Both the position numbers and the translations under genes were made by a program. DNA of 64,000 nt. It comes from Turnera subulata (taxonomy: Eukaryota; Streptophyta; Magnoliopsida; Malpighiales; Passifloraceae). The stretch covers positions 3,054-67,053 of the forward strand of contig JAKUCV010004756.1 of NCBI GenBank assembly GCA_028386065.3, in the 5' to 3' direction. Positions 10,109 to 21,938 of the stretch are shown here, piece by piece (position 1 is the stretch's first letter; every line of letters begins with the position of its first letter). The notes beneath the pieces are model-generated. The model was given only the letters and a program-made list of their open reading frames with translations. It did no database searches and was not told the DNA's origin.

Positions 10109-10822
10109 TGTGTTTTGGACGTGTTGGTGTTTTGTTTTTCCTGAGTTTTGAGGATTCTTTGCCTGAGCGTTTGTTTGCTTTAAGATGCTTTTGATGATTT
10201 GCTTCTCACCGCACGATCTTTTATACTCTTATGGGGAGCGTGATTAGGGTTTTCGATTTTCAAGATTTTGCTTTTTGAAAATTTTGTCGTTGCTTCATTT
10301 ATTGCTTCGTTACTTTATACGTTTTTCGGGCTACAAATGCCAGTGTTTTTCAGTCCTTTTCCATCTCACAATTTTCTTTCACCTGGCTACCTTGTCCTTT
10401 CTTCTTAGGGTCTTTCTATATTTTCTACATCTTTTGTCACATGCATCCGTGACTGTTGAGGCTAGACTGTTGGGACCGTACCTCGAATAGAGTGCATGTG
10501 CGACAAGCTCACACCCGTTCGGACATCGTGGAGGGATACGAGTTTGGACAGACGTTTTTGGCTCATGCGGAATTTGTGGACAAGTGGATAATGTTTCTTT
10601 CGAGGGACACAAGACGTTTTCGTGATCATCTCCTTGCAAGTTAACGGACGTCTTTTCCACGAGGGAGACCAACGTCACCGTTAGCTGTGTACATTACGTT
10701 TCTCGGGATCGAGGATGTTTACGATCGATCTAGAGCGCCGAACATGGAAACATGTTTTGTCTTAACTTCTTAATGTTTTGATTTATTAAACGAGTTTTGT
10801 TTGTTTTAAATTTCCTTATGTA

Positions 10823-11224
10823 CTATGGGGTTACTTGCTTCTCTAGATCTTTTACAAGTTTTTGTATGATCTCGATCTGAGCGGAGAGTCCCGTACACGC
10901 TAGTTCGATCTGCATCACCGTCGAGCTGACCTTCTTCAGTGAAGAGTTTAGTTGCGTCAGTGTCTGCAGTGGGGTATCGCTGGGAGCAGTTGCCTTGCCC
11001 TTCCTATCATCAGCATCCTTATGACCAGATGGCTCCTCCTTGCCGACAGATTTCTTTCACCGTCTTCTGGAGACAACCATATGTTCCTTGAGACCGATGA
11101 TGTTTGTCTTAAAGCGTTTCTTTGGAGGTTCTTCATCGGAGTCTGTCATGAAGGGATTCACACCACCGGTATAGCTCAGCTCCTCTGAGTCGGATGTAGT
11201 CCTAGTTCTTATGGGAGAATCCAT
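10823..11224 (-). pseudogene. Duplicate of the antisense coiled-coil ORF with premature stop
   Basis: This copy is homologous to 8085-8486 at a constant offset of 2738. An in-frame TGA at 11059-11057 replaces the CGA arginine codon within the SRRRRKK basic cluster. That leaves only about 55 residues and removes the coiled coil. The change is C-to-T in a CpG. Confidence 0.75.
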
Positions 11225-11403
11225 GACCGAGAGCGAGATTGCCGGGTTATAATGATCGGTTTTTATAAGGGGAATGAGATTTCGCATAGGGGTAAAAACG
11301 GTATCTCGTGTTGATACAGAGTATACCAGAAGCTTACCATGGTAGGACCTGCGGATATGATGATTGAATTTCAAGGACGAAATTCTTTTAAGGTGGGTAG
11401 GAC

Positions 11404-11783
11404 TGTAACGCCTCGATTTTTCGTATCCTTAAATTTTTTAAAAAAATTAGATTCTGGTGACGGAAATAAAATTTATTTTCCTTGGAGATATTAATTATAA
11501 GTGGTAATATGTCGCTTTTGAGCTTTGTTAGACATAAAACGCGTTTCGGGATGAAACACAAGATTTACCGTAGTTTTAGATAAAACTACGTCGTTTTGGG
11601 TTTAAAAAAAAAAATCTTATGGGAGGGTCAACCTAGGCGCGTTGACCGAGCCAACCAAACGACGTGTCGTCGCTTGGCCGGCTGGGTGCCCTAGGCGCCC
11701 TCCTCTTCCTTTCTTTTTTTCTTTCCTTCTTTTCTTCCTTTCTTCTCCTGTTTTCTCTTCTCCTTTTCTGCCGCAGCTCCAAC
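11404..11783 (+). repeat. First segment of the 3' LTR of element A (duplicate copy 2)
   Basis: This is the second copy of the LTR start, ending CAGCTCCAAC immediately before LTR B. The last five bases (CCAAC, 11779-11783) are the left target duplication of B. The LTR continues at 14832. Confidence 0.85.
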
Positions 11784-14700
11784 TGTAACGCCCCAAATTT
11801 TTATAATTTGATTTTTTTCGGAATTTTTGAAATTTTTATTCCAATTTTGCCCTTGAGGAATTTCCGGAATTTGGGCAAAGAAATAAATTATTTTACCTTG
11901 GTTAAATGAGAATTAAGTCGATGGTATGACGGGTTCGGCTTTCGTTGGAGTTTAATCGGGTTTCGGGGTTGAGAGTTAAATTTTGAAGTAATTTCCCCGA
12001 AACTACGTCGTTTTGGTAACGTTTTTTAGAAAAAAAAAAAATCAGAAACGCGTTGACCAGGGGGGTTGACCGCGCCTAGTGGAACGACATGTCGTCCACT
12101 AGGAACGGCCAAACCCTAGCCGGCCACTCCCTTCTTCTTTTCTTTTTCTTTTCTTCTTCTTTCTTATTTCTCTTTTTCTCTTCTTCTCCAAACCGGCGCC
12201 GCCTCCCTCCTACCTCCCTTCTCTCTTTTTCTTTCCTCTCTCTCTTCCCTCTCCCTTCTTCCTTCTCCTCTCATTTTCTCTCCCTCCGTTCTCCTCCTCT
12301 CCTCCCTTCCGTCTTCACGCCGTCTTTTCCTTTTCGGTTCCCTTCCCTACGCCGTGGTTCCACCGTGGCTGCAGAGGAACCGGGAGCTAATCGGGTCGCC
12401 GCCGCCGTCGCTTGGGTCGGGTAAGCCTCCGACTCCCTTCTCCTCTCTTCCTTTATTTCTTACTCTTCTCTTTTTATTTCGTGGCCTGAGGTTGTTAATC
12501 CCGTTCCGGTGGACTGACCCGATTTGGGGTTCTTTTTCTTTTCTATACATGGCGGGGCTCGGGCTGTTGCAGGTTATAGTGCTGTGGTGGTTTGTGGACG
12601 GTGGTCTTGTGCGTTGGGTCGTGTTTGTTGGTTGGTGTTGGGTGTGCTGTGGCTGCCGGGGTGTTTCTGTGGGGGTGCGTGACCGCGTGCGGGTGTGCCG
12701 GCAGTGGGGAGTTCGTGTGTGTGTGGGGTGTGCTTCTCCGGGCAGAGGCGGTTTCTGCAGATTTGTGTGATTCCGGGTAAGGACCCGTTTTGCAATTCCT
12801 GTTGTAATTCGTCCTAGGATTATGTGGGGTATAGTGTTGTGTAATTGTTTTGCTGTGATGTGAATGTGTTGTTGATGTTGGTTGTGGCAGCTTTGGGTTT
12901 TCCGGCGAGTTCACCGGAATCCGGCGAAGGCTCGGGAATTTTCCGGCGAGGCTCGGGAATTTTCCGGCGAAGGCTCGGGTCGTTATTTCGGCATTCCACG
13001 GTATATATGATGTATTTTAAATCTATATTCGGCATGTACTTATAATTTGGAATTGGGTTATGTATTTAATTGTAATTAGTGGAAACCGAGAGTATGAGTA
13101 GTATGAGGCCGGGAATTTACCGACACGGGTAGAACCTTAGGCCGGGAATCTTTGGACATCGGATTAACCTTGGACTTAAGTAACAGGCTTTAAGCCCAAT
13201 CCTACGCTTGGCTTAATAAGGACTTAAGGAAGTGGGCTTTAGGCCCGGAAATTGTAATTGGGCTTAGATTGGACTTTAGGCCGGGAATTCATAAACGACA
13301 TAATGAGTGGGCCATAGGCTCGGGAACTACTTATTGGACTTAGCTGGGTGTAAGCCGGTGAACCTTGGGTCCCGATACTCGGAGTTTTGGTGAGAGAACA
13401 TTAAGTCGGGTTTAGACCCGGGAATTTCATAAATGGCTAACTAGGGACGGGTTTAACTCAGTTGAGCATTATAGTCACATGCATGCACGTCTTTATTGTT
13501 TTTGTTTGTAATTTGTTGTGTGTGCCGGTATTCAGGCACGGGTAATACCTCGGGAGTTGGAGGATCTGTTTTGGGAAAGGCTCCACAGGACAATCGTCGT
13601 TGAGGTGACTTTATATGTCTTTTTATGTTTGTATGCATGAGCTCGTTGGATTGGTTTGTTTGAGTTGCATGCTTGTTTGCTAACATGCTGTAATCTGTAT
13701 TGTGTGCCTAAGTGTACTATTTGCTTATGAGCTGGATGTTTGGTTTTGTTATGGATTATAACATGTGAGGTGATACTAGGTGTTTGGTGTGATGTGTTGT
13801 GGGTCGGAGACCCGGTTATCTGATTGAGCTGTTTTATCATACAACCCTATTAAATCACAATCTCTTGGCACACATGAATTCATAATTTGTGAATAAGAAT
13901 AATGTACAGTAGAAGTTAGGCTACTGTGTGCTGATGACCGGTTGGTTCGAGCGGGAGCTCGGGTTTGCTTGCGGGATAGCAAGTGTTATGCGGTTTTGCA
14001 TATGGTCTGTAATGACCGGTTCTACCTCCCTCCTTCTACCTCCCCCTTTCTACCTCCCCCTTTCTCTCTGTCTCTCTCTCTCTCTCTATGGATATGTTGG
14101 GCTTCGTGCCTGGTTTTATTTGGGCTTATGCCTGGTTGTCTCATGAGACGGGACCGAGCTCGACGCACACAGTAGGGGGCCCTGAATAATAAATCATAAT
14201 AAGAAAACTTAACACACAACAGATGGAGAATAATGAATTGTTTGCTTGATTGTGTTGGCATGTTAGTACTGATTCTTGTATGTTTTCATGCTTGTCTTGT
14301 TGCTCTTCTTTCATTTCGGACTTGATCTGCACACTTTCATAATTAGACTTATATTGCTCACTGAGTAGGTGACTCACATAATCGCCAACGTTGTTTTTCA
14401 GACTTTAGATAGCGTGCAGTCACTATCCATCCTTCCAGAGTACGGACGTGATTATCTCAGCAGGTAGCTGTGCTTGATCTCCCGGTTGGATCCATATAGT
14501 CGGCATGCATGTTGTTTTTTTGTTTCTCTTATTTTTACTCCGTGTGTTTCTTCCGCTGCATTGGAATTTTTATTGAGATGTCACTAATGATTTTGGATTA
14601 TTTATCGACGGATTGCCAGATTTACTATTGATGATGTATCGGCAGGATGCCGGGTTGGTTTGAGGCTTGCTAAGCCGGTGTGACTATGTTTGTTATGACA

Positions 14701-14826
14701 TCTCTCTTTATTAAGAATTTTTTGGATATTTTCGATATTGGGTTTCGTGTCCTGGGTTTCAAGGGTATTTTGGTAATTTCCTTGAGTTTTAGTATTTTAT
14801 TGTTAAATTGGGACACGGGTGTTTCA
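11784..14826 (+). mobile_element. Solo LTR B (gypsy, about 3.04 kb)
   Basis: It starts TGTAACGCCCCAAATTTTTA and ends GGGACACGGGTGTTTCA, flanked by CCAAC on both sides (11779-11783 and 14827-14831). There is no internal domain, so it is a solo LTR left by LTR-LTR recombination. It resembles LTR H at 56151 in ends and interior; both carry a GACCGGTTGGTTCGAGC block and a TCTCTCTC run followed by GGATATGTT. It is inserted in the 3' LTR of element A. GC-rich, CT-rich frames inside are not genes. Confidence 0.88.
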
Positions 14827-14831
14827 CCAAC

Positions 14832-17386
14832 GGTCCCTGTCTCCCACAACGGCTCTTGCCTCCACTAACGCCATCAACGGTCATCAACCCCACGCCTGCT
14901 CCCTCTTTTCCATTCTTAGCTCTTCCCTTCTTCTCTTGCGATTTGGGTACCAAAACCACCTCTTCTGCCTCTCCCTCTCGCCGACACCCACACCATCCTT
15001 TCATCGTTTCTTTTGCCTCGGTTTAACATCGCCGCCACCATCCCTAATTTGTCGTCGCGCCATCGTTGCATCGCAGAAAGAAGGAGGACAGTGAGCGTGG
15101 ACTCGAGCCAAGGTTGGGGTTGTGGTTGTCTCACGGTCGCTGTTGGGGAGGAAGGCAGACGGCGGAGGGGAGGCTCGACGCGGGATCCGACGAGGTATCG
15201 CTACAAGATTTCGTCACCGTTTTAGGGTAAGCTCTCGCCACCTCCCTTGTGGTTGTTCCACCCTTGTTTGGCTTTGGTGTATTGTTGTTGGTGAATGATA
15301 GTTGACGGGGTTGTGGTGGCTGGATGTGTGCTGTGTTGGCCGCGTTGGTGTTCGGTGTAGGCACCTGCAGAGTTTGGCTTGCTACGGGTTGAGTTTCTGC
15401 GCAATATCTTCCCTCCCCGAGTTGTTTTCTTGTTCCTGGCAATCCGGTGGAATTCCGGCGAAGTTGATCGGAATCCAGCGAGGGCTCGGGAATTTTTCGG
15501 CGAAGGCTCGGGTTCTATCCAGCAGAACATACCTTCCTTCTTCGACTACTAAACGGTATTTATTTCCGGTGTAGTCCCGGTTTCGTTTGTATATGTTTTA
15601 AATGGATTTATTGGGTTTATATACTTTTATTTCTATATGAGAATAGTGGATTATCGAGGGTGGGCAGTTAGAGAGTGTGGCCGAAAGACTTACCGACACG
15701 GATAGAGTTTTAGGCCGATCAACTCTTGGGCTCGGAAGCAACTTTGGAACGATGCATAGGAAAACTGGGCCCAGGCCCAATAAAATAAATATAAAGCTTA
15801 GAATGTTGTTATAGACTTAAAGATTTGGACTTAAGGCCTAATAACAATTAAATAAGTTATGGACTTTAAGGAACGGGCTTGAAGCCCAATGGGATAATTG
15901 GTTAGTATGGACTTAAAGAAGTGAGCCTTAGGCCCAAGAACCTGTTTATGAACTTAGACTCGGAGATTTCTTAATCGGATAGTTAGAGTCGGGAATTACT
16001 GGGATTGAGTATACCCTAAGCATGCATGCACGATTTTTACGTTTTAAAATTTGTTTAGTGATTATTTTATATGCCGGTATTCAGGCACGGGTAATACCTC
16101 GGGAGCTGGGGAGTCAGGCTCGAGGAGAAGTCATAATAAACTTTTCGAGGTGACATTACAAGTCTTTTACATATGTTTTGTGAATGCATGTTGGTGTGGT
16201 TAGTTAGTTTACTTGCCTTGTTTGCTACATGCGGTGATTGGGATTATGTGCCTGTTTGCTCTCACACGTCTAATTTCGGTATAAGTAATTGCAATGGAAT
16301 ATAACATGCTGTTATGTTTTGGCGATAGTGTGAGGATTATGGGCCAAAGGCCCGGATATGAGTATAATACATAAAGTTCACACATCCGTGGAAAACATAA
16401 TATATGGTACACGGAACTGTAAAGAACAACTAAGAATAAAATACTAAAATCTACTGTGAAGTTGACCGGTAGCCCCGAGGGAGGGTTGGGTACCCCCGGG
16501 TCACTTTATGCGGTTTAGCATGGTTATCCTAGGGGAAGGTAGGTGCACCCCTGGAAGACTTGCACCAGTTAGGTGTGTTGAGCGCACCCTCATGGAGCTA
16601 GCGGCCACTCGAGGTTTATCGGTGGTTTTTTACCTCAGAATCTACCGCTTCTGAGGTTTGACACTTGGGTTTCACACCCGGATCTGATCAGATGCGCTAC
16701 CGAGATTTTACTCACAGTAGAGGGCCCAGAATAATAACAAATCACATTAAAACTAAACAATAAATGCAATAATGCGGAAAGATGACTATATGTTGGTGTG
16801 TGATTCTAATATTGCTTGTATACTATACTTGTGCTCGTGAACAACTCACCCCATGAGCATGACTTCACTTTACTTGTGTACATAAACTTTTAGTGATCAC
16901 TGAGTAGGCAACTCACATAATCGCCACCGTTGTTTTTCAGACCTTAGTTAGCGTGCTGTTCTCGCCTCTACCTTCCGACTCGGAGTTCAGACGTGGACAC
17001 CTCAGCAGGTAGCTGTGTTTCATCTCTCGGTTGGATCCATAGAACCCATATGCATGTTGTTGTTTTTTTCTCTATCACGATTTTATGATATTCATCTTCC
17101 GCTGCCTAAGACTTATTTTGAGATGTCATAATTGGTTCATTACTTTATTGGCAGTTTGCCGGAACCTGATTTGTGTTATTATTTCGGCGCTTTGCCTTGT
17201 TGGCTTGTGACTTATTAGGCTGGTTTATTTCCTTACATTTTATGACATCTCGGTGTTAATAAGTTTTTATGGATAATGTTTGTGTGCCGAGCCACTGGTT
17301 TACGTACCACGGGTCTCAAGGGTATTTTGGTAAATTCCTTCCATTTAATTGTTTTATGACTAAAAATTTGGGATACGGGCGCTTCA
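14832..17386 (+). repeat. Remainder of the 3' LTR of element A
   Basis: It resumes at GGTCCCTGTCTCCCACAACG, matching the 5' LTR from about 2437 to its end at 4994, and finishes GGGATACGGGCGCTTCA. The target duplication ATGCA follows at 17387. Scattered substitutions and small indels separate it from the 5' LTR. Confidence 0.88.
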
Positions 17387-18665
17387 ATGCAATATTACCA
17401 AAGACTATAAAAGTACCTGCTATGACATCGACATTCTCTAGATCCTCATCAGCGGTGATCACAAATGCTCTCGACACTGCTACACTCTGATTCATGGCTG
17501 ACTGAGTTCTAGCAGAAACAGCTCCACGTCGTCGGCCTTTGCCAACTCTAGAACCACTAGGAACACTGGCAACTGAAGCTTGCACTGTCTGAGCATGTGC
17601 CGTACCTCCAGATCTTCCCAATTTGGGACAAGAATGTCGGTAATGCCCAACTTCATTACACTCATAGCACCTCACCTGAGACAGAGGAAGTCTCGGGCGA
17701 GTATTCTCAGACGAAGTCCCTCCAGACTAAGTCCAAGAATTGCCTCAATTGTAGGTGTTGTTATTCCATCCACGTCCCTGGCTTACTGGCATAGATCAGC
17801 TTTGTCTATACCCTGACCGATTAGCAGGTGTCTGGAACCTCTTGTTTTGTCCCCCAGAACTCTGTGCAGCTTGTCTCTAACGGATCTCCTGTTGCTCTCT
17901 CTCATTGCCCAGCCAGATAATCTCGGCCCTCAAGGCATCTGATAGCATGTCCTGGTAAGTCTCGTAAACCTTGCATCCCATGACTGTCTGGATGCCAGAA
18001 CGAAGACCATCCCAGAAACGTTGGCATCTAGCCTCCTGAGTAGGTACAATCTCACCAGCGTAGATAGACAGGCGGTTGAACTTGATCTCATACTCGTTGA
18101 CTGTCTGTTCTGCCCCCTGTTGTAACCCCAAAAACTCTCGTTTCAACTGATCCTGGTACGCCTCAGAAACAAACTTCCTTCGGAACATCTCCATGAGCTG
18201 ATTCCATGGCATAGTGATAGGTGTCGGCAAATCTTTGGTTGCAGACTCCCACCAATCTACGGCAACTCCTCTGAACATGGCAGCGGTATATCTGGCCCAC
18301 TTGTCATTCCTACACGTGAGTTTCAGCATAACCCGGTTCATCTGTCTGAGCCACTGATCAGCATTCTACGGTTTAGTAACACCGGTGAAAATCTCTGCCC
18401 CAAGCTTTTTTAGCTTCGTATACACTGGATCCTCGACAGGTCCCTAGTTTTCCTGTTCTCGAGCGTCCATAGCATCGATATGAGCATCTCTGGCATCTTT
18501 CCTTTTCAGAATCTGAGTTACCACATTTAACATCTGCGTAGGGTCTCCCAAAGGAACAATCGGTGGGTGTTCCGGACCTCCCGCAACTTGCTGCTGTTGG
18601 TCTACCGATACTTGATCGTCATCTAAGTGACCTCTAGCATGATGATTCCCTCCAACCGAATCCAT
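17387..18665 (-). pseudogene. Element C gag (capsid and CCHC zinc knuckle)
   Basis: Minus-strand Gag starts at ATG 18665 (MDSVGGNHHARGHLDDDQ), followed by a Gln-rich region and a capsid with motifs KWARYTAAMFRG, PWNQLMEMFRRKF and VNEYEIKFNRLSIYA. A zinc knuckle CYECNEVGHYRHSC (C-X2-C-X4-H-X4-C) lies near 17670-17630, then ENVDVIAGTF leads into the protease interrupted at 17387 by element A. Stops occur at 18444 (TAG, fits CAG), near 18370 (TAG) and near 17877 (TAG), with a frame change before the knuckle. This is the only copy of the C/D/E lineage here that keeps gag, so it shows what D and E lost (about 17430-18620). Confidence 0.88.
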
Positions 18666-18790
18666 TCGTCTTACCTATATGAGAATGTATATGTATGCAT
18701 ATCATATCATTATAGATCTTATGCACAAACAGGCAATCATGCAATCACAGTTATGTCCCTAATGACCTACTGCCTGCTCTGCTACCAAAA
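18666..18790 (-). other. Leader and primer-binding site of element C
   Basis: Between the 5' LTR end (18791) and the gag ATG the minus strand reads TTTTGGTAGCAGAGCAGGCA. This is the same PBS block as in A, D and E, with A instead of G in the seventh PBS base. A CATATAGGTAAG sequence precedes the ATG. Confidence 0.6.
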
Positions 18791-19331
18791 TGAAGCGCCC
18801 CGACCCGTATTTACTGGACACAGTAAACACGTGCCGAAACTATTCTTATTAATAGAACAAATAGTACATCACAGTCATAATACTACACAGTAAATCCAAA
18901 TACAGCAGAAGTTCTGAGACAATATCCGTCACCCATACTCAGGGACCACTATTCAATCCACTCACACACTAGCTCAACAGCAGCAGCATATTCCAGTATA
19001 AACAGCATCATAAGCAATATAGGAAAGCAGCAACACAACAACATATATAACACAGCAGCAGAAGACTTATATGCACATGCAACGGAGGTATGGATCCGGA
19101 GTCAGGTGGAGAAGAAAGCAGCAGCCATCGAACGTCGTACCTGAACTACGAAACAACTTAACCTACGGGATGAAACCCCGCAGGTGAGGGGTGAGTACGA
19201 AACGCTCACCGGTGCATTTAAGCACAATCATGGATAAACAACAATATGCAACAGCCAAAATACTGTAGGAAAGAATCACACCCAAAACAGAAGATCATCC
19301 AAATCAAGACTGAGCCAAAGTTAAAAGAATA

Positions 19332-19400
<69 letters not shown>

Positions 19401-21047
19401 TAATTTTATCTTCTGGGCCCCGTCACTAGACAAGCTAGGGTCGAACCAGGTTATCAATTAATTTCGGAAGCCAGGTCAAAGAGAACAACCAAACCGAGAT
19501 CAACATCCCACAACAACAAACCAAACCGGGATCAACATCCTAAAAGAACAAACCAAACCAGGATCAACATCCCAAAAGAACAAACCAGGTTCAATAAATA
19601 ATATGCACATATAAGATGATATGCAAATGTCATGCTAATACTGTATGCCGTAAAATAAATACTGAACCAACTCGGTATTGCCTCGGGTTATTTCTCCATT
19701 ATTATCATCATTCACCATTTACTTTCAAGTGTCGAAAATAATATACTATACTTATACCCAGATATTATTCCGGCACCATACTTTGATAATACCCTTTCCA
19801 AAATTATTCTCTCAAAATAATTATTTACTACGATATATATATTTCCAAAATATTATTTCCAGAAAAAATATAACCCTCAATATATATTATTATCATATCC
19901 AGAATTATTATTATTTTTCCAGAATTATATTTATATATATATTCTTCTCCTTTTTTTTATTAAAAACGGACTAGGCCGAGGAGTACCAACCCAACCCAAG
20001 TTATGCCCAAGGCCCAACCCACAACCAGGTCAACCCCAGGTCAACAGGCGCGACCCGGGTCCATAACCCAGCCACGGGCGGGTCATATCCAGCATAACCG
20101 GGTCACCGGTCGGATCCACCTAGGCGCACAGCTCACCTCACGAGAGTGACGATGGCGAGTCCGACGGAGCGACTCGAGACGGAAGCAACAACGAGAGGAG
20201 GCGGCGGAACGACGTGCTGCTGGCGGCAGCCCAGAAAGAAGGAGGCGGCGCGTCTGCAGGTGGTGTCGCGTGGGCTCGCGGCTATGGTGATTACCGACGG
20301 CGCGTCGTGCAGCGAGGGCGGGCGGTGAAGGCTGCACTCGAACGGCGACGACGAGGGAGAGGTGATGGTGAGGGCAGTGGTGTGTGAGGCGGCACGGGTC
20401 ACTTCCCCATGAACAGTGACCAGGAGAGGAAGGAAGAAGAAAAGGTGACGGTGGTGGTGACGTGGCCAACTCTAATTGGTTGTGGTGTGTGTTTTCTTCT
20501 CTTTTTTTTTTTTACTGGTTTTGTGAATGAGGAAGGAAACTGGGTTTTTGAGTTTTGCAGGGAAAAGGACGAAGGTGATGGTGGTTATGGTTTTTGCAGA
20601 AGAGGAAGGTGTTGTGCATGGAAGCAGAAGAGATGAAGTTGAAATAGGCGTGCAAAACACTGGTAAGACACGGGTATCACAGGAAAAAGCAGTTCACAGG
20701 CAACACAGGAAAAGGCGGCTGAATAATTGGGCTGCCTCAACTATGTAGTACTGTGTTGCATGTGAGGTGTGACCCGCCCGGACCAGAAAATATCTAATAT
20801 ACCCCCTTACCTTTATTTCTGGTCCGATAACTAAAGGATAAACCCGACTTTTCTGAAGATTCCTGGACCCAAAAAATTTCCAACTTTGGTCCGTAAAATC
20901 CGCAGAAAAATCCCAAACGTGGGACAAGGCTCGGTTTCGGAAACAAATGCCCGATTTACCATGAATTAATTACCCAAGATTAATTTTTAATAATAAATAA
21001 CGGTAAAATAACTTAAACAGTCCCGATAAAAATGAAGGGTTGTTACA
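18791..21047 (-). repeat. 5' LTR of element C (about 2.26 kb)
   Basis: On the minus strand it runs from TGTAACAACCCTTC (21047) to GGGTCGGGGCGCTTCA (18791). It is the same LTR family as D and E: shared ends, the CGAACGTCGTACCTGAACTA block and a GC-rich segment (20100-20450). It is shorter and lacks the palindrome array of D. The gypsy element C continues leftward through 17387-18665 and 875-2057 beyond the window. Reading frames at 20083-20748 are LTR sequence. Confidence 0.85.
19332..19398. repeat. (ATT)n microsatellite
   Basis: Roughly 22 ATT/AAT trinucleotides in tandem lie inside the element C LTR. They produce poly-Ile frames on both strands that are not genes. Confidence 0.95.
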
Positions 21048-21468
21048 ATTTATGCCCCTAAAAAAAAGTATTTATGTCCCTAAAGAATTTAATAGGCCTT
21101 TTCGAAGGTAGAGAATGTAATAGGGTTGCTCTTTAATTATATCCCAAGATTAATTTAGTCAAGTATTCTGACTGAACGTTAATACATTATTCATCCTTTT
21201 GTAATGTCAGAGTAAATTAGTATACTATCTTAACCATTAAAAATAAAGAAATTTTGTATGTAGAAAATAACGAAACAAAGAGAATGAAGAAATAATTAAT
21301 ATAAGTTAGGACGTCATTGAAATCTATCAAGTTAGTGTAGCCTACAAAAACCAAACTTCCGGATACTGAATGAATTCCGAAGCAGTGAAGTGAGGTTGGT
21401 ATGAATGCTTAGTTAAGCAACATGGCTTAGAAAAGAAGAGCACACTTCTGAAAGATCAATAGATAGAA
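21048..21468. other. Short AT-rich flank, no gene seen
   Basis: This AT-rich sequence lies between the element C LTR and the Mutator-like element. No ORF, RNA gene or clear repeat was recognised. Its last nine bases (TAGATAGAA, 21460-21468) are the left target duplication of the Mutator-like element. Confidence 0.5.
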
Positions 21469-21905
21469 GGGAGACGATATTCGCACTCCAATAATTGTTA
21501 TCCACACTCCATTTTTAAATAAAATGTCTAAAATGTCCAGCTTCTCTTTTCATATTTACTTAACTGTGGGATTGTAACCGTAAGTTAATGAAATTAAGTG
21601 TTTTCTTCCATAAAGAGTCTATTAAAAGTGTTTTATGACAGGTGGACAACGCAATGATGAAACCTTGTCTGACATTGTTTTCCTTCATTAATAGGAAAAC
21701 CTAAATTATTGTTATGATAATTATTCATAATATCTTTTTCATCATCTAACATTAATTGTTTTTCATTCTATATTTTCTTATTTCTAAGTATTCTTATTAG
21801 GAGGAAAGATCTATAGTTGAATTTAACAAATTATTTTTTTGTCACATCTAATTTATCCTTATTTTACCATTTATTTTTACGCACTTATTCCAATGAATTA
21901 TAAAA

Positions 21906-21936
<31 letters not shown>

Positions 21937-21938
<2 letters not shown>

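Larger units (their letters stand above)
7069..12562. repeat. Tandem duplication of about 2.74 kb (7069-9806 and 9807-12562)
   Basis: Unit 1 starts at AAGTGGCAAGTGGACTC (7069) and ends GGGGCTCGG (9806). Unit 2 starts with the same sequence at 9807 and ends at 12562. Each unit holds most of the antisense block, the pol-end motif, the start of the A 3' LTR and the first part of LTR B. The breakpoint has two bases of GG microhomology. The units differ by scattered single bases and small indels. Because LTR B is included, the duplication postdates B. Confidence 0.9.
2058..17386 (+). mobile_element. Element A: Ty3/gypsy element with gag, no pol, and antisense ORFs
   Basis: Boundaries are TG at 2058 and CA at 17386, flanked by the 5-bp direct repeat ATGCA (2053-2057 and 17387-17391). 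The insertion splits gag/pol of element C. Order: 5' LTR 2058-4994, PBS 4995, decayed gag 5138-6449, relic of the pol 3' end near 6508-6535, antisense ORF block 6560-8630, purine tract to 8665, and a 3' LTR starting at 8666. The 3' LTR is split by solo LTR B and disturbed by a tandem duplication. No RT, RNase H or integrase is present, so it is non-autonomous, resembling TR-GAG or LARD elements. The two LTRs have visibly diverged by scattered substitutions, so it is not a very recent insertion. Confidence 0.88.

Noticed and set aside
19246..19461. Poly-Ile ORFs
   Set aside because: Translation of an (ATT)n microsatellite.
21909..21936. Longer target duplication for element D inside (TA)n
   Set aside because: The microsatellite makes any length look duplicated; only the 5 bp expected for gypsy integration is claimed.
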